Source: Alteromonadaceae bacterium (lineage in GTDB: Bacteria; Pseudomonadota; Gammaproteobacteria; Enterobacterales; Alteromonadaceae). From it: a stretch of 64,000 nucleotides of DNA. Below are positions 7,016-17,526 of the stretch, one piece after another. The notes beneath the pieces were generated by a model that was not told where the DNA came from, did no database searches, and saw nothing but the letters and a program-made list of their open reading frames with translations. The DNA is taken from contig JABSOI010000033.1 of assembly GCA_013216015.1 (NCBI GenBank), forward strand, positions 1 through 64,000, read 5' to 3'. The translations under genes were made by a program, and so were the position numbers. Each line of letters starts with the position of its first letter. Position 1 is the stretch's first letter.

Positions 7016-10000
7016 TTACAGGCCTCCCCATTCTCTCGGCCAAAATCTTCGGAGTTGCAAACCTAATGCCCCTAGAGCGACACTTCCACCGATATTGCCG
7101 AGGTTACGATGATGAATAATCATTTGAGTATCTCCGTTTGCCGCTTCCAGCGTATTAGCTACAATATGGTTGTAAGCACTGTATGAAGCACCAATAAAAA
7201 ATACAGATAAATTCATATAACCTCCTGATGGAAAAGTATTCTGGACTATAACGCTTGATGAACCTGTAATTACAACTTGAACTGGGATTGCCTGATTAGA
7301 CGTATTAAGAGCAGATGCAGGAGCTATTTGAGAATGTGAAATTTGAGGAAATATAACTTGAGGATATATAACTTGAGGCTGTATAACTTGAGAAGCAGCT
7401 AGCATTGACTTTTCATCATCATCATCATCTTCTTCTTCTATTGGCTCCAACATCCCCCCCAACAAACCAGTACCAGCACCATTTGCAATAGCCCAGGCAC
7501 GACTTAACTGATGATCATTGCTCATAGCTTGCCGTATGAGTTTTTCATTACTCAAGTAATATGCCCTTGGATCAAATTCTATTTGCTCAGATGCTGAAAT
7601 TATACTGGATAATGCTGTATTAGCACTCAGTCCTGCTATTTCATTAGCACCACTCAACGACTCACCTGTAGAGACTGTTGCCGCAGTAGCTACGCTTGTA
7701 ACACCAACGGCAATTCCGACTAACCCGGCAGATACTCCCCCTCCCACGGCGGCTGAAGCGGGGGCAGCAAGACCCGTAAGCGCATTTACTGCTGCTGCGC
7801 CTCCCACACTCATCCCTGAGCCTGCAAAAGCAACGGCTCCTGTTGTGGTCGCAGCGGCAGCCGTTCCTGTAGTGGTCGCTACAGCGGTGCTTGTTATAGC
7901 TATTTCTATAAATGCTTGACCATCAGGATCTATGCGAGTAACCGGATCACTCCCGACATAGACATAAGAATTATCAAATTGCTGTTTAGGATCAGGTGTC
8001 GTAAAAACCTTAAGTTGGGGATCATAATATCGAGCACCGTAGTAATATAATTCACTTTCACTATCAAGTTCTTTGCCTGTGAACTTAAAGCGAACGTCAT
8101 CAGCACCAAAGCTATTTTTTTGATCAACACGACCATAAGCACTATAGACAATACGATTGGTTTCAGTGCCTGAGCCATCTGTTTGTAACGTTGTACTGCC
8201 AAGATGATCGGGGTGTAAATAGCGAATGCCTTTCTCTTCGGTTAAAGAGGCGATAATTCCCTGAGCACCATGAATATACTGTGTGGTGGAGGTTTGTCCT
8301 GATTGCTTGCGAGTCATTATATGCGCAGGGGTGATATATAGGGTGGTATCACCGTCAGCAACTGTTTTTTTAATCCGTCGCCAACTATCATCGTAGGTAA
8401 AGGTATCAATGGTTGCCATCTTCCCTTCTAACTTTTGTTGCTGTACCTGAACCAGATTATTTTGGACATCGTAACGATAGTGCCAGTCGGTACTGCCATC
8501 ATTGCCTGTAGCATAACTGTTTTTTTGAACGGTATTCCCATTATTATCATAGGATACTGTCAGGTTCATATCCGCTTGTTCGTCACAGTTATTTTGTGGA
8601 GAAATCTGACAGGTATTTATAATTTGGTGCTTTTTAGCTGTATCGTAAACATAACGGGTGTCATTAAACTGTGTTATTCCTCCACTGAGATTGTATTGAT
8701 AACTTTGTTTACCTCTAAGCGTAAATGCTGTGCTGAGGTATCCCATTTCATCATAGGTAAATGCTTGTGTCAGAGAGACTTCAGGATTTTCTCTTAGGTC
8801 ACCTATATCTAATAGTTTAGAAGCATGGTTCCAGTTATATTCAAAGTGTCTCAGAATTTGAGCACTATTTTTAGTGGTACTGGTTTTCTTTCTTCCCAAC
8901 ACATCATAAGTAAATGAGGACTGTGTACCATTATTAAAGAGGCTGGTCTGGTATTGACCTAACGGGGTATAGTCACTGTAAGTTGCCAGTGTCAAAAAAT
9001 CTTTAGCATTACTTTTTTGTAAAGCGACTGTATGGAGTTCCCCCTGAGGATGATAGCTGTAACGCACCTTGGTTTCATCAGGATGGGTTATCTCTTGAGG
9101 TCGTTGTAGTGCATCATAGTTATAGGTGGTTATATGGGTTGTCTTTTCGTTACCTGAGTCTAATGTAATAGATTGTTGTTTTACTTTTGCTAAATAATTA
9201 TAAGCAAACCGATATTCCATATCAGGGGTTGTCGTTGATGCCAATAAACCTTTTCCATTTTCAGCCGTATCATAGGTATAGGTAATGGTTTTTTCCAGCG
9301 CCTTATCAGCAGTATAATTCTTTATACTGGTAACCCTTCCAAGTGCATCATAAGTAAATGCCCTTTTTTGTTGTTCAGCATCCACCGATGTTTGAAGCAA
9401 TCCGTTGTCATCGTATGTATAGGCGCTTTTGCCCAGTTCAGGTTTTTCAGAGGTCATGATCTGGCCAAGGGAATTATAGTTAACCTGGCTTACATTACCT
9501 AAAGGATCATGGATACTGATATTTTGACCTAACGGATCATATTTATAATAAGTAAGCCCTCCGTTGACATGTGTTTGTTGAATTAACCGTCCTCGGCTAT
9601 TCCAGACAGAAGAACTTTTTACCCATGTGCTCTGTTGATCTATGTCTGCTGGATTAGGGCTTTCGGTGATCACAATCCTGTCATTCAATTTATCATAATT
9701 TATTTTATTAATGGCACCATCAGGCAACTGGGTTTGGGTCAACTTATTTCGGATATTATAGAGATATTCAATGGCCTGTGGTTTCTGATCACTAAAATAA
9801 GGCAATGTTTTTTGTTTGATCAGCCCTTTATTATTAAAGTTTACCTCTGCCATGATATGCGTTTTATCATTTGGTCCTTTTGATGCGTTACGCACTTTTC
9901 GGTTGAATCCATCAAAAGTATCTGTTTGCCAGTACCATTGATTTATATCATCCTGTTGCCATAGTTCCCGAAGCGTTGTCTTGATCTCCATTCCAACCGC

Positions 10001-11230
10001 ATTATTTTTAGAAAATGTCATTGCCATCAAAGGCTTTAATTCCTTATCGTCCGGTTGAATACCGCTCAGTCGGGTTATGCGACCAAAACTGTCCAGACCA
10101 TCAGTTGGCACTTGTAATGCGATATTGCCGTTTAGATCGATAAATTGCATAGCCACACCAAAATGTGGTTCATAGGTTGCGTTGAAGGTTAAAGGTTTTT
10201 CATCAGGATTGGCCGAAGGCATAACAAGCTGTTGGGGAAAGGTATGGTAGCGCTCGTCATAATGAACATGGGTGGTATTTCCCATGGGATCGGTCATACT
10301 GATCATATTGCCATAATCATCAAATATTTCTTGTTGCTCGATCCATTTATTTTTTTGATCATGCCAAATTTTCTGGCTGTTCATATTCATGCTTTGATCG
10401 TAGCCAAAGTGATAAAAACGCAGATCATCAGCGACATTCCACTGTTGAAAATCAGGCTCGCTACAAGCGTTTTTAGTTCGGGTTATTTTTTTTGCTGTTG
10501 GAAAAAACTGTTTCCACCAAGAGGCTTCGGGGTCAATATTATATTGAAAACAAATGTACACATCATCCCCTGTATCTGCATTAGCATCGCTGGTATCCGC
10601 TAAATCATCAATGCGAATGATGTTTTTATATTCGGGATCGTATACGTATTTTTTACTCACCGTATAACCATAATGACCATTGGTATAATGCTCATTGCTT
10701 TCTGATACTTTATAGGCCGTATAAATTTTATTAGGTGATATAACCTTGTCATATTTATTTACTGAGCGATTTAAAAGCGTTTTATCCGAACCCTGTATTA
10801 ACTCTTGTTTATAAAGCATACCCGTTAATGGGAATGTCTGGTGGTAATAACTTACTGAGGTGGTTTGTAGGTCAGGATCACTGAGATCTGTGATCGATGT
10901 TTCAGCAAAGCCTAACCAGCCCCGACCTTGTAAATCAATCCTGGCGTGTTTATAACGATGTTGAGAGACAGAGATATTACCCCTGAGTAGCTCTGTTGTC
11001 GTCTGCCGAGAAACAACATACCAAGGTACATTTACCTCTATGGTAGGGAAAATGCCACCTTTTCCTTTTTCATAAACGGTGCTGTCTGTGATTGGTTTAT
11101 ATTCCAGACTGATTTTGCCACCCAGCCCGTTAGTGATAATGGTCAGGAGATCAGACTGTAAAATGGATTGAGGACTATTTTTATGATTGGGCACGACTTT
11201 ATGCACATGAATGGCGAGTTTGCCGCTATT
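7016..11230 (-). pseudogene. RHS/YD-repeat protein copy 1, 5'-truncated at transposon end
   Basis: The open frame enters directly from the transposon inverted repeat (first homologous codon at 11230) and encodes ~1400 residues. It aligns with RHS copy 2 from its residue ~725 onward: TcB-like middle region, many YD repeats (TYDALGR, YNYDALQRP), then the RHS core (HPDHLGSTT, ELYYYGARYYDP, DPDGQ). Signal peptide, SpvB domain and FG-GAP repeats are missing, so it cannot be exported as is. The ~300-residue tail differs from copy 2. It has Ala/Gly-rich hydrophobic stretches, an acidic EEEDDDDDE patch, five-residue QVI-P repeats, and a shared LRR..P...GGL end. It is convergent with SleB-like paralogue 1. 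It may act as a silent 3' cassette for copy 2 (inference). Confidence 0.8.
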
Positions 11231-11269
11231 GGGGTTCCACCCAGATCCCCGCGAAATGTATCAAAGTCG
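11231..11269 (+). repeat. Left terminal inverted repeat of Tn3-family transposon
   Basis: Begins GGGG, as is typical of Tn3-family ends, and matches the reverse complement of 20634-20672 with a single difference (C versus A at the 17th base). Confidence 0.9.
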
Positions 11270-11510
11270 GCTGTACACCTTTAATATAAGAACCTACAGA
11301 GGCATTGTTTAATTTCTCTTGAACCATTTACTAATTATTTTATAGCCTTTAGCCATTAACTCTCTGGCGTAACCGGTCACGTCTTTCGCTGGTTATTACA
11401 ACGGGAAATAACTAGGTTTGAAAAAGTCTTAATCTGTAATTGTCATTAGCCTCTAAAAGTGATGTTATTGGTAAGCTGCAAGAATAACTTCTTTTATAAT
11501 GGTGGTTAAT

Positions 11511-12206
11511 ATGAAACAAGAACAACCTCAATGGCAACCCATTAGTATGTTGCCTGTCTTTAGTGAAATGATTGATGGCATGTCAAATACAAGTATTGAA
11601 CAGCTCGAAACTCTTTATCCAGTCCTGGATAAGCCTCACATTCTTGATGATGATACGATCAATCGACTCATTAACCTTTATACTGAAGAATTAAATAATC
11701 AATGGATCTTTGAAGAGCAATTCAGACGGTGGAAGGATAAAAATATTTCACCAAATGAAGAACAGGAAGTTAATAGGTTAATCGGACAATTGCCAAAGCT
11801 TAAAACGAATAGCGAGAAAATCTTAAAATTAGTTCGAAGTATCGAGCACAATACTATCGACAAAATAATAGCAATGGACGAAATTGAGCTAGTTGACTCA
11901 ATCATTTCAGGGAAAATTAAACCGTCTCATGAAAATTCAATCATTCAACAACTAAAACCTGAGCATGTACGTTTAGCTGAGAGAATTCATAAAAAGGTGA
12001 CCAGGATCCTTAAGCATGATGGTGACGAACTAGAAATTTTAACTGGCTTGACTTCTTATATGCCAAAATTTAAAGACCTAATGGATTCGACTTCTGAAGC
12101 TGAAATGGATTTACTTTGCAGACGTTATTCTGGGTTTCACAAGTACGTACAAATATTAGAGAATTTAGCAGCAGGCATAAGCTCAGGAGATATACCTGTA
12201 CCATAG
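11511..12206 (+). CDS. Tn3-associated accessory protein of unknown function
   Basis: 232 residues from the ATG at 11511, chosen because GGTGG lies 6 bp before it; an upstream in-frame ATG at 11499 has no site. The protein is soluble and largely helical. It begins near WQPISMLPVFSEMIDGM and carries PHILDDDTINRL. Similar W-Q-P-x-SMLP proteins lie next to resolvases in other Tn3-family elements, as far as I recall, but no biochemical role is known to me. It is followed by the res region and tnpR in the same direction. It could influence transposition or immunity; that is a guess. Confidence 0.6.
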   Translation: MKQEQPQWQPISMLPVFSEMIDGMSNTSIEQLETLYPVLDKPHILDDDTINRLINLYTEELNNQWIFEEQFRRWKDKNISPNEEQEVNRLIGQLPKLKTNSEKILKLVRSIEHNTIDKIIAMDEIELVDSIISGKIKPSHENSIIQQLKPEHVRLAERIHKKVTRILKHDGDELEILTGLTSYMPKFKDLMDSTSEAEMDLLCRRYSGFHKYVQILENLAAGISSGDIPVP

Positions 12207-12219
12207 GCAGCCATGTCAA

Positions 12220-12345
12220 TCTGATGTGTACCCTAACTTGATGTCAGATGTTGTTCCTTATATTGTCAGAATAGAGTTTACTTATCTATTTATTGACACC
12301 TGACTTGTAAGGTTATAGATTCTAACCTGACATTGTTAGGAGTTA
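12220..12345 (+). promoter_or_regulatory. Probable res site / tnpR promoter region
   Basis: This gap holds several TGTCA-type half-sites (ATGTCAGATG, ATTGTCAGAA, TTGACACC, CTGACATTG). It also holds a dyad AGGTTA...TAACCT (12310-12328). Three subsites in ~110 bp directly upstream of a resolvase gene is the normal organisation of a Tn3-family res, where the resolvase also represses its own promoter. Confidence 0.6.
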
Positions 12346-12347
12346 AT

Positions 12348-12902
12348 ATGAAAGGTCAGCGTCTAGGCTATATCCGGGTAAGTTCTTATGATCAAAATTC
12401 AGATCGTCAGTTGAGTGGAGAAAAATTGGATCGCATTTTCTCCGATAAAGCTTCAGGGAAAGATGTTGACCGTTCACAACTAAAAGAACTTCTTCGTTTT
12501 GCTCGTGATGGGGATAAAATTTTGGTCCACAGTATGGATAGATTGGCGAGAAACCTTGATGATTTAAGAAACCTAGTTAAAAACTTTACCAGCAGAGGTG
12601 TTTCAATTCAATTTATCAAAGAGGGGTTAACCTTTACAGGTGAAGATTCTCCTATGTCTAATTTGCTGTTGTCTGTTATGGGAGCTTTTGCAGAATTTGA
12701 GCGCGCTTTGATCAAAGAACGGCAACGTGAAGGAATTGAATTAGCAAAAAAACGTGGTGCATATAAAGGACGAAAAAAATCACTGTCGATTGACAAAATT
12801 GAACAACTAAAACAAAGAGCCGCCAATGGTGAAGCGAAAACCCATTTAGCAAAAGAATTTGGGATCAGTCGTGAAACTCTGTACCAGTATTTAAAGAGTT
12901 AA
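12348..12902 (+). CDS. tnpR: Serine resolvase of the Tn3-family transposon
   Basis: 184 residues from ATG 12348, preceded by AGGAG at 5 bp; a TTG at 12333 in the same frame is less likely. GYIRVSSYDQN contains the nucleophile serine (S12). HSMDRLARNLDDL and VMGAFAEFERALIKERQREGI are standard resolvase motifs. The C-terminal HTH reads LAKEFGISRETLYQYLK. It resolves cointegrates at the res site just upstream. Complete and apparently functional. Confidence 0.92.
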   Translation: MKGQRLGYIRVSSYDQNSDRQLSGEKLDRIFSDKASGKDVDRSQLKELLRFARDGDKILVHSMDRLARNLDDLRNLVKNFTSRGVSIQFIKEGLTFTGEDSPMSNLLLSVMGAFAEFERALIKERQREGIELAKKRGAYKGRKKSLSIDKIEQLKQRAANGEAKTHLAKEFGISRETLYQYLKS

Positions 12903-13590
12903 TAGTTGCAGGATAAAATCATTGTTAATATCTTAATTCGTAACGCATGCACTCAAAAATTAATCCCTTGCTTTCTCAGCGTTATGCGCTACATTTAATT
13001 ATTAGGTATACAGAAGAATATCAAATCAGGTAGGGTTTTTTGTTTTAATTGATATTAAATAGCAGTTATTTTGAATACCCCGTTGTAACACTCTTCAGTC
13101 TTTTCAAAAGAAACAAGATAGATTGATGCGGCGGAGCTTGCCTAAATACCCAATACTTTTAAAGAGTAAATTGGGCGTACTAAAAAATTAAACATATAAT
13201 ATTTTTGAAAAACGGTTCTCCACTCAGAAGCAGCGTGAACTAAAAAGTAGTACCGAAGTAAATCTTAAATCATGTGGTTTTTCTAAAGATATATAAACAA
13301 TCACGAAGATTTGGTATTCAAATTATTTTGAAACCCCTTATTTCCTGAACTCATCCTCTCTGAAAATGGGACTGATGGGGCGGAGCTTGCCAAAGGCATT
13401 CCATTTTACACAAGTAAAACTTATCAGTACGGCAGACATTTGCAATCACAGCGATCAATCCCTTATTCTCTATGAAAATATACTGAACAAATACCACTAA
13501 AGCTGACAAGTGTATTAGAATCAATCAAAAACTTATCTGACCTAGATATAGGGGTCTTCCGCAAAGACCCCCGTAAAGGACTATAGATAG
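12903..13590. other. Transposon internal non-coding region with a duplicated ~250-bp motif
   Basis: Two similar units start at 13067 and 13323, each TTATTTTGAA followed by CCCC. About 55 bp later each has GATG(C/G)GGCGGAGCTTGCC (13125 and 13374). Each GCGGAGCTTGCC sits at the start of a short frame (M-x-RSLPK..., 21 and 43 codons). A hairpin GGGGTCTT/AAGACCCC lies at 13551-13571. No longer gene is supported. Confidence 0.45.
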
Positions 13591-13782
13591 TTATCTAAAA
13601 ATTGGATGTTCTCTAACACTGGTAGTGGAGCACAGGCCAGCGTAGTGCTTTACAGTATAGTTCAAACAGGCAAAGCTAATGGATTGGTTCCATATGATTA
13701 TATTATACATTGTCTTGAACACCTCATTCACGATCCTGATAACTTGGATGCTATTTTGCCTTGGGATGTAAAATTGGACTAG
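13591..13782 (+). pseudogene. IS66-family transposase (TnpC), C-terminal fragment
   Basis: The frame reads WMFSNTGSGAQASVVLYSIV, then QTGKANGLVPYDYI, LEHL and LPWDVKLD, then TAG. This is the conserved C-terminus of IS66 transposases (FSNTPKGAxAS...YSLVETAKANGLEPY...LLPW). The following GGCCGGACGTTTAC resembles the usual sequence near an IS66 end. Everything upstream of this ~60-codon piece has been lost. Confidence 0.8.
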
Positions 13783-13976
13783 GTGCATTTGGCCGGACGT
13801 TTACTTTATAATTATCATCCGTAGTCCTTTATTTATATGGGTTCAAACCAAAACGCTACTTAATGTGCGGGAGGCTCGGGTAGGCGTTGCTCCGATGGAA
13901 CCGAAGAAAAGTGTGTAGACGATTACAAATAACAAAGAATGATTACGTGAGCAACTAATAATTCAAGGAGAAATTA

Positions 13977-15068
13977 ATGGAAAGAACATTCAAAAAACAG
14001 CAGAACGAACATATAAATAGTGCTGGTGTGAATGGCAGTAGTCAAAAAATTACTGATAACCAAACGAGGATCGCGAGAGGGATACAAGAATGTATCCAAA
14101 TAGAAGACTCTGTAATGGATGAATTGACGGGGATTGTGGGCGAAGATAAAATGACCTTCATCAATGCATTCTTTTGCACACCAGCTCGTAATACATTATC
14201 GAGGCTTTTTATATGCAAGCCGATGTGCAGACCGGAGGATATGGCTTATCTTGTTTATGTGATATCTACTAAAAGTTTATCACAGTTGTTCTATAGAAAA
14301 CTACTAAAGGAATCTACTAACTATAGTGCACAGGCTAATTTATCATACAAGCGATGCCTTGAAGTTGGCTATGCTTTGAACACTCACATATATGATGATG
14401 GAGGCAATGGGTGGGGCAAAAAAGCAAAGGTGGTGACAACTGGGCTCGGATGGGGAAGCTACTTACTGGCTGGAACGGGTATATTAATTATAGGTCTATT
14501 CGGCGTTCCAGCACTAGGTGCGGCAAGCGCGATGGGGATCGCTGGGGTGGGATGTGATTTTATAGCAAGCCAGACTGCTAGTATTTGTCGGAACAAAAAC
14601 GAATGGCGCATACATGAAAGTGAATTGCCGCGTATACTGAGACTCCTCATAAATATTCTGTACATAGAAGATGGTGGTCAAGAAATAACTAGCACTTTCA
14701 ACACAGCGGCGGGAGCAGGGTTTGAGGGGTATGATATTGGGACAGCAAGAGATCTGAGAACCCAATCAAATTTTATGGACTTGGGTAAGATGTCTATGGG
14801 TAGTATGGCGACAAGCATTGCGACTGATGTAATTAAGAACGGGGCACACACTGCTCTCACTTTAAACTTATATAATCAATTCGCGGAATCGCTGAGTGAG
14901 ATAATAAATGCTCCAACTGAAAGTGCATACTCTGCTGGCCTAAAAGGTCTTGCCACCCTTAATGGAAAATTACCGACTCCTCAATGGTACACTCAGAGGG
15001 AGAGAGACGAGTGGCATATATATAATCTGTGGGGTAATAATAAAGTGCATCCGTCTAATGAATCTTGA
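13977..15068 (+). CDS. Transposon cargo: predicted membrane protein, unknown function
   Basis: 363 residues. AAGGAG lies 7 bp upstream of the start. Residues ~157-200 form long hydrophobic, glycine/alanine-rich segments (GSYLLAGTGILIIGLFGVPAL, AASAMGIAGVGCDFIASQT), probably one or two membrane spans. There is a shorter Ala/Gly-rich stretch near residues 235-250. No signal peptide. The N-terminal 150 residues are soluble and include several Cys. I recognise no family. It is more G+C-rich than its neighbours and lies between an IS66 relic and the SleB-like gene. It could be an RHS-type effector, immunity factor or envelope protein, but nothing in the sequence decides this. Confidence 0.55.
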   Translation: MERTFKKQQNEHINSAGVNGSSQKITDNQTRIARGIQECIQIEDSVMDELTGIVGEDKMTFINAFFCTPARNTLSRLFICKPMCRPEDMAYLVYVISTKSLSQLFYRKLLKESTNYSAQANLSYKRCLEVGYALNTHIYDDGGNGWGKKAKVVTTGLGWGSYLLAGTGILIIGLFGVPALGAASAMGIAGVGCDFIASQTASICRNKNEWRIHESELPRILRLLINILYIEDGGQEITSTFNTAAGAGFEGYDIGTARDLRTQSNFMDLGKMSMGSMATSIATDVIKNGAHTALTLNLYNQFAESLSEIINAPTESAYSAGLKGLATLNGKLPTPQWYTQRERDEWHIYNLWGNNKVHPSNES

Positions 15069-15477
15069 AGTAGAGGGTATGCTCACTTATGATTATGTTT
15101 GCACTGGAACACCTAATGTTATTCGTGGGTTGGCTATGAATGGAAATAATTAAATTGTGACGACCAATAATCCTACATAATGACTATGCTTCTATGATAA
15201 GTTTTCATGAAGTTAGCTTCTACCCTTCAACTAAAATGGCTAAGGGGAGCTGTTCCAGTGAAGTACATCAACCCAATAAAGCCATCGAAGAGTAAGATGA
15301 TCCTACTAGTCATCGGCGTGCTTTGTAAAAAAAACGAAAGACTGGGCAGCTGATTACCGCCAGGCGGCTGGGTGCTCGACCCCGGAATTAACTCGCTGAG
15401 ATCAAATTCAAAGACCGTTAAAGATTTTGAATAGAATCAGCAGCCACACAAAATATGTGACAGGCTCTCAAAAGGAT
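15069..15477. other. Intergenic, unassigned
   Basis: A possible 24-codon frame at 15080 follows an AGAGGG site, but nothing supports it as a gene. A short GC-rich palindrome (CCGCCAGGCGG, ~15358-15368) is present. The GC content is higher than in neighbouring spacers, suggesting foreign remnants. Confidence 0.35.
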
Positions 15478-17184
15478 TTACAGTGAGGGCTTTATATTTA
15501 TAGTAGTATGCTTGTTTTGTCTTCCCCAAAAGAAATTATCTATATTGTAATCAACTATGCTGTTGCCTCCTTTCTCTGAGCATAGGCTTTCTTGTTCAAA
15601 CCCTGGGTCAATATCATTACCACCAACATTCCCTAATCTTACTTTACAGGTATAATTTTCAGGGCAATAACTACCCCTGCGCCACTCTTGAGCACCTTCG
15701 GGATTACCTGTGTAATGATTAAACTCAGGATAAGTCGCTCCTGCTAAAAAGGTTCTTGGACCTGTTAAATCAGGTAACCAACCATTGAAAACATATAACA
15801 TTTCCCATATAACCCCAGATGCCCATATGTTTTCTGGATCAACATGGGAATCATCCATTTCAACATGGGATTCTCCAACTTTTGTCGTCCCCCCATGAAT
15901 CACACAAGCATACCGACTATCTAGTTCTGCATATGTAGAATCAGGATTTTGTGAATTTGATAACGATGCTCTTCTGCAGGTAAGAACATCAGGGTGACCT
16001 TCACTCCCGTTATAAGGTGTGCAACCATTCATATCAATAGTAGCTCTGTTTCGTATAGCCCATCCCACAGCCGACCTTACCACAAGATTATTTCCTCTGG
16101 CACTATTGTACAGCACTTCCGCCGTATTAAATAAATGTGTTGAAATAAAATAACTTCCATGTAGCTGTACAAGACTATTACCGTATTTCCCTCTAGAGTC
16201 ATCACGTTCGTTATTATGTGAAAAAGCAAAAGCAGACGCTTTTGGTATCTCTAAAGTATTTATAGGTTGATTTTTGACAATGCCTGAAAATTTCATTATT
16301 GCACCAATAAGCGAATTTGCGCTTAAATTTTTTCTTATTTGCTTGATTTCTGCATCCACTTCACGTGTGTTTAACTTTAATTTGTGCATAATTTTTTGCC
16401 TTAACATAGCAATATGAACATACATCCTTCTTTCTTCAAAGGTAAACTTATCTAATACATTCAACGCTTCACGTGGTTTATTATTGTTTAACAAATAATT
16501 AGCATAGCGATAATTCGCTTCCACCCCATCAACTGGTGTTCGCATATTAATGGCAGATAGGAATTGAGTTTCAGCAGAATTATCCCTGAATTTTGCTAAT
16601 CCATCGGCATAGTCAATATGCGCAAGATAAGTACCAGATTCATCCCCACCATGTTGCAGTAATCCATCAAAGATTTGTATTAGTTTTTCTTTTTTCTGAA
16701 GACTTACTGTTAGTTCTGATAATTCGCGGGTGTATTTTATTTGGTTTCTTTTAATAGCTAATTGAGATGCTTTCTTATAAGTATTTAATGCTTTACGATG
16801 AATGCTATTGGCTGAATATGGCCCTTTAGTGTTCACAGTTTTTGAAGTCTTTTCATTAGTTCCATTGGTATTCAATGAATTGGCTTTCATTAAGGTAACA
16901 GCTTTTGTGTCCGGTGTTTTGTTATGACGGTCATTGTAATACAATAAAGATTGAGCCAACTCCACCAGCAATTCTTCCTGGTCTGATTCATCAGTGGTTG
17001 ACAGTTTTGCTTCTAAACCACTGATATGCTGAGTTGCATGCGATTTCACCTTATAGAGTTCAACCAAATTAGTACTTAATTTTTTACCTGAACCAGTCTT
17101 TTCATCTTGACCCGCATTAGCGAAGGCACTGAGTGATAACAGCACCAATAACGACATGGCATTGCTTTTAGTAAACTTTAACAT
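15478..17184 (-). CDS. Secreted TPR / SleB-like domain protein, paralogue 2 (transposon cargo)
   Basis: 568 residues. Signal peptide with cleavage near AFANA|GQD. A helical TPR-like part follows (YLAHIDYADGLAKF, YANYLLNNNKPREALNVLDKF), as in paralogues 1 and 3. The SleB-like core is the most degenerate of the three: VLYNSARGNNLVVRSAVGWAIRNRATI, with both Glu positions of the Y-x-E-ARGE motif replaced. The Cys-rich C-terminus with GAQEWR is kept. It lies inside the Tn3-family element, 342 bp from tnpA and divergent from it, with no RHS gene beside it. Its location shows that this family can move as transposon cargo. Function unknown. Confidence 0.7.
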   Translation of the reverse strand: MLKFTKSNAMSLLVLLSLSAFANAGQDEKTGSGKKLSTNLVELYKVKSHATQHISGLEAKLSTTDESDQEELLVELAQSLLYYNDRHNKTPDTKAVTLMKANSLNTNGTNEKTSKTVNTKGPYSANSIHRKALNTYKKASQLAIKRNQIKYTRELSELTVSLQKKEKLIQIFDGLLQHGGDESGTYLAHIDYADGLAKFRDNSAETQFLSAINMRTPVDGVEANYRYANYLLNNNKPREALNVLDKFTFEERRMYVHIAMLRQKIMHKLKLNTREVDAEIKQIRKNLSANSLIGAIMKFSGIVKNQPINTLEIPKASAFAFSHNNERDDSRGKYGNSLVQLHGSYFISTHLFNTAEVLYNSARGNNLVVRSAVGWAIRNRATIDMNGCTPYNGSEGHPDVLTCRRASLSNSQNPDSTYAELDSRYACVIHGGTTKVGESHVEMDDSHVDPENIWASGVIWEMLYVFNGWLPDLTGPRTFLAGATYPEFNHYTGNPEGAQEWRRGSYCPENYTCKVRLGNVGGNDIDPGFEQESLCSEKGGNSIVDYNIDNFFWGRQNKHTTINIKPSL

Positions 17185-17526
17185 CTTAAATAATTCCTTT
17201 AAATAAAGTTTGTTTTAATATCCTGAACACATGAGAAAAAGAGAAAATTCCATTTTACTCAATGCAAAAATACGCTAATTTGCTAAAAACAACAATTCCA
17301 ATTGGTTATAAAATAGGCAACATTGATATAAGCATGCTATACCTCACAATTTTGATATTTTTCTTTAACCAAATTAATAAGAAACCTCTTGTATTACCTA
17401 TATTAATTACTAATAGGGTATTGTCCCTGTAATTACAGGAACAATAAAAGTGCTAACAGAAAGCTAGAAAAAAATATCCATAATCGAATATTTTTTGTCT
17501 AGAATGTAATCCTTTGAGGGTCATTC
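17185..17526. other. Divergent promoter region between SleB-like 2 and tnpA
   Basis: Holds the conserved element (17302-17318) and AT-rich promoter-like sequence. A GAGGG site lies just before the tnpA ATG. Confidence 0.45.
17302..17318 (-). promoter_or_regulatory. Conserved upstream element of SleB-like gene 2
   Basis: On the minus strand GCCTATTTTATAACCAA, identical to 4602-4618, at the same ~118-bp distance from the start codon. Confidence 0.5.

Noticed and set aside
13591-13788. Minus-strand 65-codon frame
   Set aside because: The opposite strand encodes a clear IS66 transposase C-terminus; the minus frame is a shadow.
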